Below, in pieces: positions 1 to 5,281 of a DNA stretch of 10,353 bases. Source of the DNA: CAYJXK01 sp964374115 (lineage in GTDB: Bacteria; Patescibacteriota; Patescibacteriia; Magasanikbacterales; UBA922); the NCBI GenBank assembly GCA_964374115.1, contig CAYJXK010000033.1, forward strand, positions 1-10,353, in the 5' to 3' direction. The notes below the pieces were generated by a model, which saw nothing but the letters and a program-made list of their open reading frames with translations, was not told the DNA's origin and ran no database searches. A program made the position numbers and the translations under genes. Each line of letters begins with the position of its first letter. Position 1 is the stretch's first letter.

Positions 1-20
1 TACGTGTTAAGAGTCAGTAG
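1..20. repeat. Left arm of a 20-bp perfect inverted repeat (partner at 10299-10318)
   Basis: The first 20 bases of the window are the exact reverse complement of positions 10299-10318. The similarity stops at base 21 on this side. On the other side it cannot be followed, because the window begins here. No transposase lies between the arms, and housekeeping genes do, so an ordinary transposon terminal repeat is unlikely. A dispersed intergenic repeat or an assembly or amplification join are the main alternatives. Confidence 0.85.
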
Positions 21-94
21 ATACACACAAACGCACTCATGTTGCGTTAGATTTTTAAGATTGCCTTACTTGGGCTTTTACAATTTTTTCTCTC

Positions 95-137
95 AAAAAA
101 AGAGGAAGGGCAGGCCCGCAAAGTTGCGAATCTGCCC
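95..137 (-). terminator. Probable Rho-independent terminator of the minus-strand gene 161-412
   Basis: Read on the minus strand, GGGCAG (137-132) pairs with CTGCCC (113-108). An inner CGCA/TGCG stem (128-125 with 120-117) closes on a 4-nt loop. After six further bases there is a run of seven T (complement of 101-95). It starts 24 bases past the stop codon of the 161-412 gene, as expected for that gene's terminator. The gap between stem and T-run is slightly long. Confidence 0.55.
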
Positions 138-160
138 GGTGATGGCGGTCAAGAACACGA

Positions 161-412
161 TTAGGACGGTGCAGGCCGGTGCTTGAGCGGCCATGGGTTT
201 TTCGGCTTTTGACGCCTGTACAGGTGTGCGCCACAGAACGGACAACACCTGATCTGGACGTCGTTTCGAAACTGCACCAGTTCCCACTCATAGCAGTGTC
301 CCGAAGGAGCGATTTTGCGGTACACGCTCATACCCTTTGGCATGTGGGTACACGAGTGAACCTCGCACCACCCATAACTTGTCGTGTTCCTGACCCTGTA
401 TGTATTCACCAT
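161..412 (-). CDS. Small Cys-rich, possibly zinc-binding protein, 83 aa
   Basis: I do not recognise the family. The start at 412 is chosen because a strong Shine-Dalgarno (AGGAGG, complement of 423-418) lies five bases upstream. An in-frame ATG at 445 has no such site. The product begins MVNTYRVRNTTSYGW and contains Cys at WCEVHSC near residues 16-21 and a CCPFCG motif near residue 57. The CPFCG part resembles a zinc-ribbon knuckle, so metal binding is plausible but inferred. The tail is basic and proline-rich. A terminator follows at 95-137, so the gene has a complete bacterial expression unit. The Shine-Dalgarno contrasts with every core gene in this window, which suggests a foreign source (phage, plasmid or another organism). 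Confidence 0.5.
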   Translation of the reverse strand: MVNTYRVRNTTSYGWCEVHSCTHMPKGMSVYRKIAPSGHCYEWELVQFRNDVQIRCCPFCGAHLYRRQKPKNPWPLKHRPAPS

Positions 413-415
413 GGC

Positions 416-423
416 TTCCTCCT
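416..423 (-). promoter_or_regulatory. Strong Shine-Dalgarno setting the start of the 161-412 gene
   Basis: The minus strand reads AGGAGGAA here, with AGGAGG five bases from the ATG at 412. It is the only near-perfect Shine-Dalgarno I can find in front of a gene in this window. It decides the start at 412 over the upstream ATG at 445. Confidence 0.7.
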
Positions 424-449
424 GTCCAAGTCGGTGAATAAGCAACAGT

Positions 450-489
450 AATATCTTACTTTTGATACATTTTACTTCAAAATAAGTAA
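450..489 (-). promoter_or_regulatory. Possible promoter and operator upstream of the 161-412 gene
   Basis: On the minus strand a TTGAAG (480-475) is followed after 16 bases by TAAGAT (458-453), a weak -35/-10 pair. The same stretch holds TTACTT at 456-461 and 472-477 on the plus strand, and the inverse AAGTAA at 484-489, forming a 6-bp dyad around CAAAAT. A repressor site is possible. The surrounding 430-540 stretch is AT-rich and shows no gene. Confidence 0.3.
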
Positions 490-540
490 TTTTGTCAAGT
501 ATTGGGGGTTTTCGTCTTTCACATTGACAAATTTCTGAAT

Positions 541-763
541 ATCGACATATACCCCTATTGCGGGCTGATCGAGTTCACCGACGGCAACAGCGGCACCCAG
601 CGCGCTCGGCGACGACGCCACGGCCAACGCTGTGTCCGTCCCGGCTGGCAAGCGCCACAGGTGGCGTGGTCTGCGCGACCAGACGAGGGTCGAGCACTGC
701 TTCGGCAACGAAGCGGTTCAGATCGTCGTCGTCTGCTAATCGCGGAGACGGGGCACAGAGGCC
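541..763. other. GC-rich block of unassigned content
   Basis: This stretch is visibly richer in G and C than its flanks at 440-540 and 770-1080. Several frames stay open across it (plus strand 502-777, minus strand 472-708), but that is expected of GC-rich DNA with few stops. None of the translations matches a family I know, and none has a ribosome-binding site. It ends abruptly where Fic homology begins at about 764. It may be an inserted or misjoined fragment of a gene from another genome. Confidence 0.4.
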
Positions 764-1229
764 TACTTAATCAATAAAATTCTCCAAAATCTCACTGCTA
801 TCGCCGAGGCAAAAGGCTTTTTTGATCATGCTAAAATTCTACCACAACAAGAATTACGCCTACGGCGGCAAGCCCTGATCCGCATGACGCACCACTCCAC
901 CGAAATAGGAGGCAACCAGTTGAACATACAACAGGTTGAAGCGCTATACGCCAACAAAAAAACTGACGCGCCGGATAGAGACATTTATGAAGTAAAAATT
1001 ACCTCTATGCTTTAAAATTTATTGAAAAAACAGTAGCTGAAAAAAATCAATTACCAAAAAAATAATTTTAAAAATCCACAAATTGGTAACCGATAAAACT
1101 TTGGCTCCGCAATATTGCGGTCATTATCGACCTGGACCAATTTATGTAGTACCTCGCAAGTTTGGCATGCCACAAAAAACGTTGTATACAGGACCAGAAG
1201 CCAAACATGCGCCAAACTGGACAGATTTA
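764..1229 (+). pseudogene. Fic-family protein, N-terminal remnant with two frameshifts
   Basis: Fic proteins transfer AMP or related groups to target proteins. The sequence reads YLINKILQNL at the start, then LRRQALIRMTHHSTEIGGNQL, matching the Fic_N helix region (the usual motif is STEIEGN; here the second E is G). Frame one stops at 1013-1015. Adding one A to the A5 run at 994-998 continues it as NYLYALKFIEKTVAEKNQLP. Adding one A to the A7 run at 1056-1062 continues it again as ILKIHKLVTDKTL, then GHYRPGPIYVV and YTGPEAKH. The catalytic HPFxDGNGR region is absent, because the sequence passes into pyrG at about 1227. No start codon is visible: the 5' end meets the GC-rich block. It is therefore a fragment lacking the active site. 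Family assignment rests on motif recall and is fairly sure; whether the damage is biological or an artefact is open. Confidence 0.75.
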
Positions 1230-2870
1230 GACCCGGTCCAGCGCCACCCGCGCAAACTCGCGAAACAGCGGATGCGGGTGCATGGGATGCGATTTGAATT
1301 CTGGATGAAATTGCGTGCCGACAAAAAATGGATGATCGCGGAGTTCCACAATCTCTACCAATCCTGATTCCGGATTTATTCCGACAACTTCCATGCCAGA
1401 TGCTCCCATCTCTTCTTGGTACTCAGGATTGAACTCATATCGATGGCGATGACGCTCGGAAATCATTTCTTTTCCGTAGGCTCCATGCACTTTGCTCCCT
1501 TTTTTGAGTTCAGCCGCATAGGCGCCGAGCCGCATCGTGCCGCCATAGCGATTTTCTCGAATATTTTTTGCTTGATACGGATTCACGATAATGATAGGGT
1601 GCGGTGTATGTTCATTGACCTCGACCGTGTGTGCGTCTTTCTTCTTCAACACATGTCGGGCAAATTCAATGCAGGCAAGCTGCATGCCATAACAAAGACC
1701 CAGATAGGGAATCTTTTTCTCTCGCGCAAATCGAATCGCAGTAATGATTCCCTCAATGCCGCGGGAACCAAATCCGCCGGGAACAATAATGCCATGATAG
1801 CGGCTGAGTTTACGCACTTTTGAAACATTCATCTCAAATTCTTCAGAATCAACCCAATCGAGAATCGGCGTTGCGTGATAAAAAAACGCGGCATGTTTCA
1901 CTGCTTCGATCACAGAAATGTACGAATCGGCAAGTGTGAAATCTCCGGTTCCAAAATATTTCCCGACGACGGCAATCCGGAGCTCTTGTTTTGGATGTTT
2001 GATTTTATCAACGTATTCTTTCCACGGCCCGAGTACGCTCTTTTTGGGGCGAAGATGCACAGCATGGAGCAATTTATTCCCTGTCTGCTGCTCTTCGAGC
2101 ACGAGAGGAATTTCGTAAATCGTCGAGACATCAGGCGCGGAAATCACATATTCGTACTGCACCCCGCAAAATGTCGCGAGTTTTCCACGTCTTGGTTTGT
2201 CAAGAATAGTATTTCCTCGAGCCACAATCATGTCCGCGTGAATCCCAACACTGTTCAGCGCGCGGGACGCGTGCTGGGTTGGCTTCGTTTTCATTTCCCC
2301 AATGTGAGAGGGAACTGGAAGATAGCTCACTAAAACAAACGCAACATCCAAAGGATGCTTGAGTTTCATCTCGCGCCCGGCTTCCAAAAAAAGAATGTTC
2401 TCGTATTCCCCCACCGTTCCACCGACCTCGATGAGCGTGATCTCCGCATCGTTTTGCTCAGCTGCCCTTTGAATTCTTCGAATAATTTCATTTGGCACAT
2501 CTGGCACCACCTGCACGCACTTGCCTTTGTATTTCATGGATCGCTCTGCCTCAATGACCGAGAGATACACCCGACCCGTGGTCATATAGTTGGTTGATGT
2601 GAGATTGGTATCAAGAAATCGCTCATAATTCCCCATATCCTGATCTGTTTCATCGCCATCGTCGAGTACGAACACTTCCCCATGCTCTGTGGGATTCATG
2701 GTGCCAGCGTCCACATTGATATACGGATCCACCTTGATCGCAGTGGTGCGAATTCCCTTGGATGTAAAAATAGCCCCGAGCGAAGCTGTGGTCACTCCCT
2801 TTCCTACTCCGGAAAGAACGCCTCCGACGACAAAAATATATTTCCGAATGGGTTTGATGCTTTTTTTCAT
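1227..2870 (-). CDS. pyrG: CTP synthase (glutamine-hydrolysing)
   Basis: Converts UTP to CTP with ATP and glutamine in the cytoplasm. The product is 547 aa, a normal length. The N-terminal synthase domain starts YIFVVGGVLSGVGKG (residues 11-25), followed by KVDPYINVDAGTMNP (46-60) and EVGGTVGEYEN (148-158). The C-terminal class I glutamine amidotransferase domain shows PGGFGSRGIEG (364-374), the nucleophile Cys393 in GLCYGMQ, and His522/Glu524 in FHPEF, so both domains look intact. I chose the ATG at 2870, which gives MKKSIKPIRKYIF. An in-frame ATG at 2930 adds 20 residues (MALGRARETRK...) that come from the dispersed element. There is no Shine-Dalgarno at 2870. The stop at 1227-1229 lies exactly where the Fic remnant ends, so the last few residues could be altered by that junction. 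Transcription probably starts near 2979. Confidence 0.97.
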   Translation of the reverse strand: MKKSIKPIRKYIFVVGGVLSGVGKGVTTASLGAIFTSKGIRTTAIKVDPYINVDAGTMNPTEHGEVFVLDDGDETDQDMGNYERFLDTNLTSTNYMTTGRVYLSVIEAERSMKYKGKCVQVVPDVPNEIIRRIQRAAEQNDAEITLIEVGGTVGEYENILFLEAGREMKLKHPLDVAFVLVSYLPVPSHIGEMKTKPTQHASRALNSVGIHADMIVARGNTILDKPRRGKLATFCGVQYEYVISAPDVSTIYEIPLVLEEQQTGNKLLHAVHLRPKKSVLGPWKEYVDKIKHPKQELRIAVVGKYFGTGDFTLADSYISVIEAVKHAAFFYHATPILDWVDSEEFEMNVSKVRKLSRYHGIIVPGGFGSRGIEGIITAIRFAREKKIPYLGLCYGMQLACIEFARHVLKKKDAHTVEVNEHTPHPIIIVNPYQAKNIRENRYGGTMRLGAYAAELKKGSKVHGAYGKEMISERHRHRYEFNPEYQEEMGASGMEVVGINPESGLVEIVELRDHPFFVGTQFHPEFKSHPMHPHPLFREFARVALDRV

Positions 2871-2886
2871 AGAGGAATTTATTGAA

Positions 2887-2981
2887 CTGATAGCGAGTTT
2901 CCGTGTCTCTCGCGCTCTCCCGAGCGCCATTCAGTCACTTTTTCTTCGCCTGCAACTCTGTGGGCCATATCTCACCGTATG
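2887..2981 (-). repeat. Dispersed leader element, copy A (upstream of pyrG)
   Basis: Reading the minus strand, this copy runs from CATACGGTGAGATATGG to GACACGGAAACTCGCTATC. It contains a purine-rich GAAGAAAAAGTGACTG, then ATGGCGC, a perfect hairpin (2912-2927), and the conserved GACACGGAAA. It is the most complete copy. It ends about 16 bases before the pyrG start. A 29-codon ORF (2968 to 2879, MAHRVAGEEKVTEWRSGER...) spans it. Related copies are at 8557-8637 and 4621-4689, with inverted partial ones at 4503-4569 and 4594-4618. I do not recognise the element from any described family. Confidence 0.85.
2912..2927 (-). other. RNA hairpin with GNRA-type loop in the pyrG leader
   Basis: On the minus strand GCGCTC and GAGCGC pair perfectly around the tetraloop GGGA, which fits the stable GNRA class. 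It lies 41 bases upstream of the pyrG start, with an ATG (2930-2928) directly before it. No T-run follows, so it is not an ordinary terminator. The copy at 4649-4664 keeps the stem with one C-to-T change that leaves a U-G pair. Confidence 0.65.
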
Positions 2982-2985
2982 GCGT

Positions 2986-3013
2986 AGTATATCATAAATG
3001 AAATACAGTAAAC
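2986..3013 (-). promoter_or_regulatory. Probable pyrG promoter with extended -10
   Basis: The minus strand reads TGATATACT (2994-2986): an extended -10 with TG one base before TATACT. A weak -35 (TTTACT at 3012-3007, spacer 15; or GTTTAC at 3013-3008, spacer 16) lies upstream. The predicted transcript start is near 2979, giving a leader of about 109 bases that contains copy A of the dispersed element. The 12 bases starting at this TG recur exactly at 4464-4475 on the plus strand. Confidence 0.6.
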
Positions 3014-3037
3014 GGTGTGGTGGGAGATGGACACGGT

Positions 3038-3484
3038 TTAGTACGGAACGATGACGACCATAATCTCGGCCTCGAGGCCATGGCCACATTCTATCATGAC
3101 TCGATGTTCTCCAATAAATTTGAGCGGATCCTTTAGAAAAATTTGACTCGGACGAATTGTGACACCCACTCGTTTTTTGAGTTCATGAGCAATCTGCTCC
3201 CGGCTCACTGCCGCATACAATGTCCCTTCGATGTTGCTCTTTTCCTTGATCTCAATTTCTGCGCCATCAATTTTATTGGCGGTCTCTTGATACGTCTTTA
3301 ACTCCTTTTTCATGCTTTTCTTCGTTTTTTCCCGGTCTGTTTTCCACTGCGCGACAAGGGAGGGAGTGGCGATCTGCGCTAATTTTTTTGGAAGCAAAAA
3401 ATGACGTGCGTATCCATCCAAGACGTCTTTGATATCACCTTTCGCCCCACTCCCTGGCACATCTTTCAAAAAGAGAACTTTCAT
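3038..3484 (-). CDS. rplI: 50S ribosomal protein L9
   Basis: Binds 23S rRNA on the large subunit and helps keep the reading frame. At 148 aa it is the usual length. The N-terminal RNA-binding domain begins MKVLFLKDVPGSGAKGDIKDVLDGYARHFLLPKKLA, a clear match to the family's first 40 residues. A long charged helix follows (about residues 45-75, rich in Lys and Glu), then a C-terminal domain with IAHELKKRVGVTIRPSQI. The start at 3484 is chosen because the motif starts there; an upstream ATG at 3520 would add 12 hydrophobic residues overlapping the promoter. No Shine-Dalgarno is present, and the -10 lies only seven bases before the ATG, so the message is probably leaderless or nearly so. pyrG follows 167 bases downstream on the same strand but has its own promoter. 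Confidence 0.95.
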   Translation of the reverse strand: MKVLFLKDVPGSGAKGDIKDVLDGYARHFLLPKKLAQIATPSLVAQWKTDREKTKKSMKKELKTYQETANKIDGAEIEIKEKSNIEGTLYAAVSREQIAHELKKRVGVTIRPSQIFLKDPLKFIGEHRVMIECGHGLEAEIMVVIVPY

Positions 3485-3491
3485 GTAGACT

Positions 3492-3520
3492 AGTGTAACA
3501 AGCGCTTGAAAAAGAGGCAA
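3492..3520 (-). promoter_or_regulatory. rplI promoter, near-leaderless
   Basis: The minus strand shows TTGCCT (3520-3515), a 17-base spacer ending in TGT, then TACACT (3497-3492): a -35 with an extended -10. Transcription would begin at about 3485, one base before the ATG at 3484. The -35 sits inside the spacer of the era promoter. Confidence 0.6.
3499..3508. promoter_or_regulatory. 10-bp perfect palindrome between the divergent rplI and era promoters
   Basis: CAAGCGCTTG is a perfect dyad. It overlaps the first bases of the era -35 and lies in the rplI spacer. A regulator binding here would affect both genes. It may also be chance, since a 10-bp palindrome is not rare on its own. Confidence 0.3.
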
Positions 3521-3534
3521 GGGTGTGGTAATGT
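3506..3534 (+). promoter_or_regulatory. era promoter, leaderless
   Basis: TTGAAA (3506-3511), a 17-base spacer ending in TGG, and TAATGT (3529-3534) form a good sigma70-type promoter with an extended -10. The seventh base after the -10 is the A of the era ATG at 3541, so the transcript is predicted to start on the initiation codon itself. Confidence 0.65.
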
Positions 3535-3540
3535 GAGGCT

Positions 3541-4413
3541 ATGAAAAGTGGCTTCGTCGTCCTGGTCGGACGCTCCAATGTGGGAAAATCTACGCTTTTG
3601 AACACGCTGGTTGGCACCAAAGTTGCTGCGACCAGCTTCCGCGCGCAAATGACGCGCCATATTATTCATGGTGTCATGAATCGGCCTCTCGGCCAGGCGA
3701 TTTTTGTTGATACACCGGGGGTATTCAAGGATAAGAGGAGTCTCCTCTCTGCCAAATTATTTAACAAAATAAAAGCAGCGCTCGCGGGCATTGACCTCAT
3801 TGTATACGTGGTAGATCCCAGTCGAGACATTGGGCCAGAAGAACGGGCTGTGTATGGCATGATTCGCCATCTCAAACAGCCGAAAATTCTTGTGCTGAAC
3901 AAATCTGATCTCCCATCTCGAGAGAAAAAATATACGGGAGACTACGAACAATGGGCAGATGATTTCAACGCGGTTCTTCATCTCTCCGCGCTTCGCGCAA
4001 GCCATATTGAGCCGCTTCGAGAAAAAGTGATTGACCTGCTTCCAGAAGGCGAGCCGCTCTATGAAGGTGAACAGCTCACAAACATTGATACTTATTTTTG
4101 GATCGCGGAAATTATCCGAGAAAAAATTTTTTCCGTCTTCGACAAAGAGATCCCCTACGCGATGACAGTCGAAATTGATGACGTGGAAGAAAAGCCGGCT
4201 GATCTCGCCCGGGACATTCCACCAATGCTTATCATTCAAGGACGAATTCTCACCAATCAGGAGCGATACAAACGCGTGATTATAGGCAAGGGTGGACAGA
4301 AAATAAAAGAAGTTGGCCAGATGGCTCGGCGTGAACTCGAAGCCGCGACGAATCAAAAAGTCTTTCTTGATTTGATGGTTGAGGTAGATCCGCATTGGGT
4401 GGAGCGGATATAA
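3541..4413 (+). CDS. era: GTPase Era
   Basis: Essential GTPase that binds the 3' end of 16S rRNA and assists 30S subunit maturation. The product is 290 aa, close to the usual 300. The GTPase domain has G1 GRSNVGKS (residues 10-17), the switch region TSFRAQMTRH (31-40), G3 DTPG (57-60), G4 NKSD (120-123) and G5 SAL (149-151). The C-terminal KH domain carries the GKGG loop (249-252) within VIIGKGGQKIKEVG, then ARRELEAATNQKVFLDLMV, typical of Era. All key residues are present. The start at 3541 places G1 at the normal distance. No real Shine-Dalgarno exists: GAGG lies only two bases before the ATG, within the -10 to start interval, consistent with a leaderless message. It is divergent from rplI and ends at its own terminator at 4437-4464. 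Confidence 0.97.
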   Translation: MKSGFVVLVGRSNVGKSTLLNTLVGTKVAATSFRAQMTRHIIHGVMNRPLGQAIFVDTPGVFKDKRSLLSAKLFNKIKAALAGIDLIVYVVDPSRDIGPEERAVYGMIRHLKQPKILVLNKSDLPSREKKYTGDYEQWADDFNAVLHLSALRASHIEPLREKVIDLLPEGEPLYEGEQLTNIDTYFWIAEIIREKIFSVFDKEIPYAMTVEIDDVEEKPADLARDIPPMLIIQGRILTNQERYKRVIIGKGGQKIKEVGQMARRELEAATNQKVFLDLMVEVDPHWVERI

Positions 4414-4436
4414 ACACTTGGCAGAATACGTTTGCG

Positions 4437-4464
4437 AGCAGAATAGGCAACATTCTGCTTTTTT
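4437..4464 (+). terminator. Rho-independent terminator of era
   Basis: AGCAGAAT (4437-4444) pairs perfectly with ATTCTGCT (4452-4459) around a 7-base loop, followed directly by five more T. It lies 24 bases after the era stop. The last T of the tract is also the first base of the extended -10 of the next promoter, so terminator and promoter physically overlap. Confidence 0.85.
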
Positions 4465-4475
4465 GATATACTACG
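4444..4475 (+). promoter_or_regulatory. Promoter nested in the era terminator, driving the 4685-8523 operon
   Basis: TGATATACT (4464-4472) is an extended -10 that shares 12 identical bases, through 4475, with the pyrG promoter. A TAGGCA (4444-4449) at a 17-base spacer could serve as -35 and lies at the edge of the terminator loop. The predicted start is near 4479, leaving a leader of about 206 bases with three partial element copies. Confidence 0.55.
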
Positions 4476-4502
4476 ACTCATCGAACTTATATCGAATTTT
4501 TT

Positions 4503-4569
4503 CCTCTCGCGCCATCATCCCATCACTTTTTCTTTGTCTGCAACTCTGTGAGCCATATCTGACAGTATG
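4503..4569 (-). repeat. Dispersed leader element, copy B (inverted, orphan)
   Basis: Read on the minus strand it matches copy A from CATACTGTCAGATATGG through GTTGCAGACAAAGAAAAAGTGA to ATGGCGCGAGAGG. Relative to copy A it lacks exactly 12 bases, so that GCGC directly replaces the whole hairpin. Weaker similarity may continue to about 4489. No gene follows it on its own strand except the 3' end of era, so this copy is not acting as a gene leader there. Confidence 0.75.
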
Positions 4570-4586
4570 ATGGTGGTCGAAAATGG

Positions 4587-4688
4587 ATGCGATCTCTTTC
4601 CTGTCCGCAACGCGCGGGTTTTGGAGGCAAAGAAAAAGTGACTGAATGGCGCTTGGGAGAGCGCGTCAGACACGGAAAATCACTATGA
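4587..4688 (+). CDS. Possible 33-aa upstream ORF overlapping the next start codon
   Basis: An ATG at 4587 opens a 33-codon frame (MRSLSCPQRAGFGGKEKV..., ending RHGKSL). Its TGA at 4686-4688 overlaps the ATG at 4685 as ATGA, the classic arrangement for translational coupling. The second half (KEKVTEWRLGERVRHG) matches the 29-aa frame in copy A (EEKVTEWRSGERERHG). Differences between the two copies are mostly amino-acid changing, so coding selection is not shown. It may be only a by-product of the element's sequence. Confidence 0.25.
   Translation: MRSLSCPQRAGFGGKEKVTEWRLGERVRHGKSL
4594..4618 (-). repeat. Dispersed leader element, degenerate copy E (inverted)
   Basis: The plus strand TGTCCGCAACGC-GCGGGT resembles the complement of the 5' part of copy C, which reads TGTCTGCGACTCTGCGGGT. 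The match is short and gapped, so it is a tentative remnant between copies B and D. Confidence 0.4.
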
Positions 4689-4689
4689 G
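4621..4689 (+). repeat. Dispersed leader element, copy D (upstream of the coiled-coil gene)
   Basis: It shares AAAGAAAAAGTGACTGAATGGCGC, the hairpin (4649-4664; GCGCTT/GAGCGC around GGGA) and CAGACACGGAAAATCAC with copy A. The 5' half of the element is missing and replaced by unrelated sequence or copy E. Its 3' end overlaps the start codon of the next gene at 4685. Confidence 0.8.
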
Positions 4690-5242
4690 TCCATTCTATA
4701 TGTCAACCCAATTTCCACAGCCAGAACACTCCCTCAAACCAAAAAAAGATTCCACACCAATCGAACTTCAGTCTTCTTCGAAGATTCTTTCCGCACTCGA
4801 AAACAAAAAAAGAGAAGAAGAATTCTCACAAGAAAAACAAGGCGAACAGAAACAAGAACAAGGATTTATCGAAAAAACGTTTTCAGAAATCAAAAGTCCA
4901 TTTCGAAAATCAAAGCGTCCTGTATCACGCGTGGCTCTCCCTGTTGTCCAAGATGAAGTCACACAAAAAATCGAAAAAATTATGGAAGAAGGTCTCGAGG
5001 ATGCCTACCATGAGCTATCGTCCATCGAGCGACAACAATTCAAAATCAAAGGGGAAGAGGCCGCATATGCCATCCGAGAGCTTTTCAAAGCGACTCACGT
5101 GAAGATAAAAAAAATATTTTTTCTTATTCTCGAGTGGCTCAAATTTCTGCCCGGCATCAATCGCTATTTTCTTGAGCAAGAAGCGAAGATCAAAGCCGAT
5201 AAAATACTCGCGCTCAGAGAGCAGTATACAGATAGATTGTGA
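4685..5242 (+). CDS. Charged coiled-coil hypothetical protein, 185 aa
   Basis: Function unknown. The first 65 residues are polar and low in complexity (many Lys, Glu, Gln; KKREEEFSQEKQGEQKQEQG), probably disordered or coiled coil. The second half is ordered: DEVTQKIEKIMEEGLEDAYHELSSIERQQFKIKGEEAAYAIRELF, then a hydrophobic FFLILEWLKFLPGI that could lie on or in the membrane, then a Lys-rich helix (LEQEAKIKADKILALREQY). I recall similar proteins next to TraG/VirD4-like ATPases in Patescibacteria, but cannot verify this here. The start at 4685 overlaps the TGA of an upstream ORF; 4700 is an alternative (180 aa), and 4646 would add 13 residues (MALGRARQTRKIT) from the dispersed element. It is 39 bases upstream of the ATPase gene and probably co-transcribed with it. 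Confidence 0.85.
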   Translation: MSPFYMSTQFPQPEHSLKPKKDSTPIELQSSSKILSALENKKREEEFSQEKQGEQKQEQGFIEKTFSEIKSPFRKSKRPVSRVALPVVQDEVTQKIEKIMEEGLEDAYHELSSIERQQFKIKGEEAAYAIRELFKATHVKIKKIFFLILEWLKFLPGINRYFLEQEAKIKADKILALREQYTDRL

Positions 5243-5281
5243 ATTATTCTCGATGAATTAGGTCAATGAAAAATTGCCTTT

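Noticed and set aside
502..777. ORF of 91 aa across the GC-rich block
   Set aside because: Arg-rich translation without known motifs, no ribosome-binding site, and other frames are equally open.
1227..2930. PyrG start at 2930 (567 aa)
   Set aside because: The extra 20 residues come from the dispersed element and precede the conserved YIFVVGG motif by more than usual. The ATG at 2870 gives the normal length.
3013..3040. Terminator after rplI
   Set aside because: Only a weak interrupted AAAC/GTTT pairing is visible and there is no T-run.
3485..3520. L9 start at 3520
   Set aside because: It would place the start within the predicted promoter and add 12 residues before the conserved MKVLFLKDV.
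3757..4395. Minus-strand ORF of 212 aa inside era
   Set aside because: It is antisense to an intact Era with all G motifs and the KH domain; no start signal.
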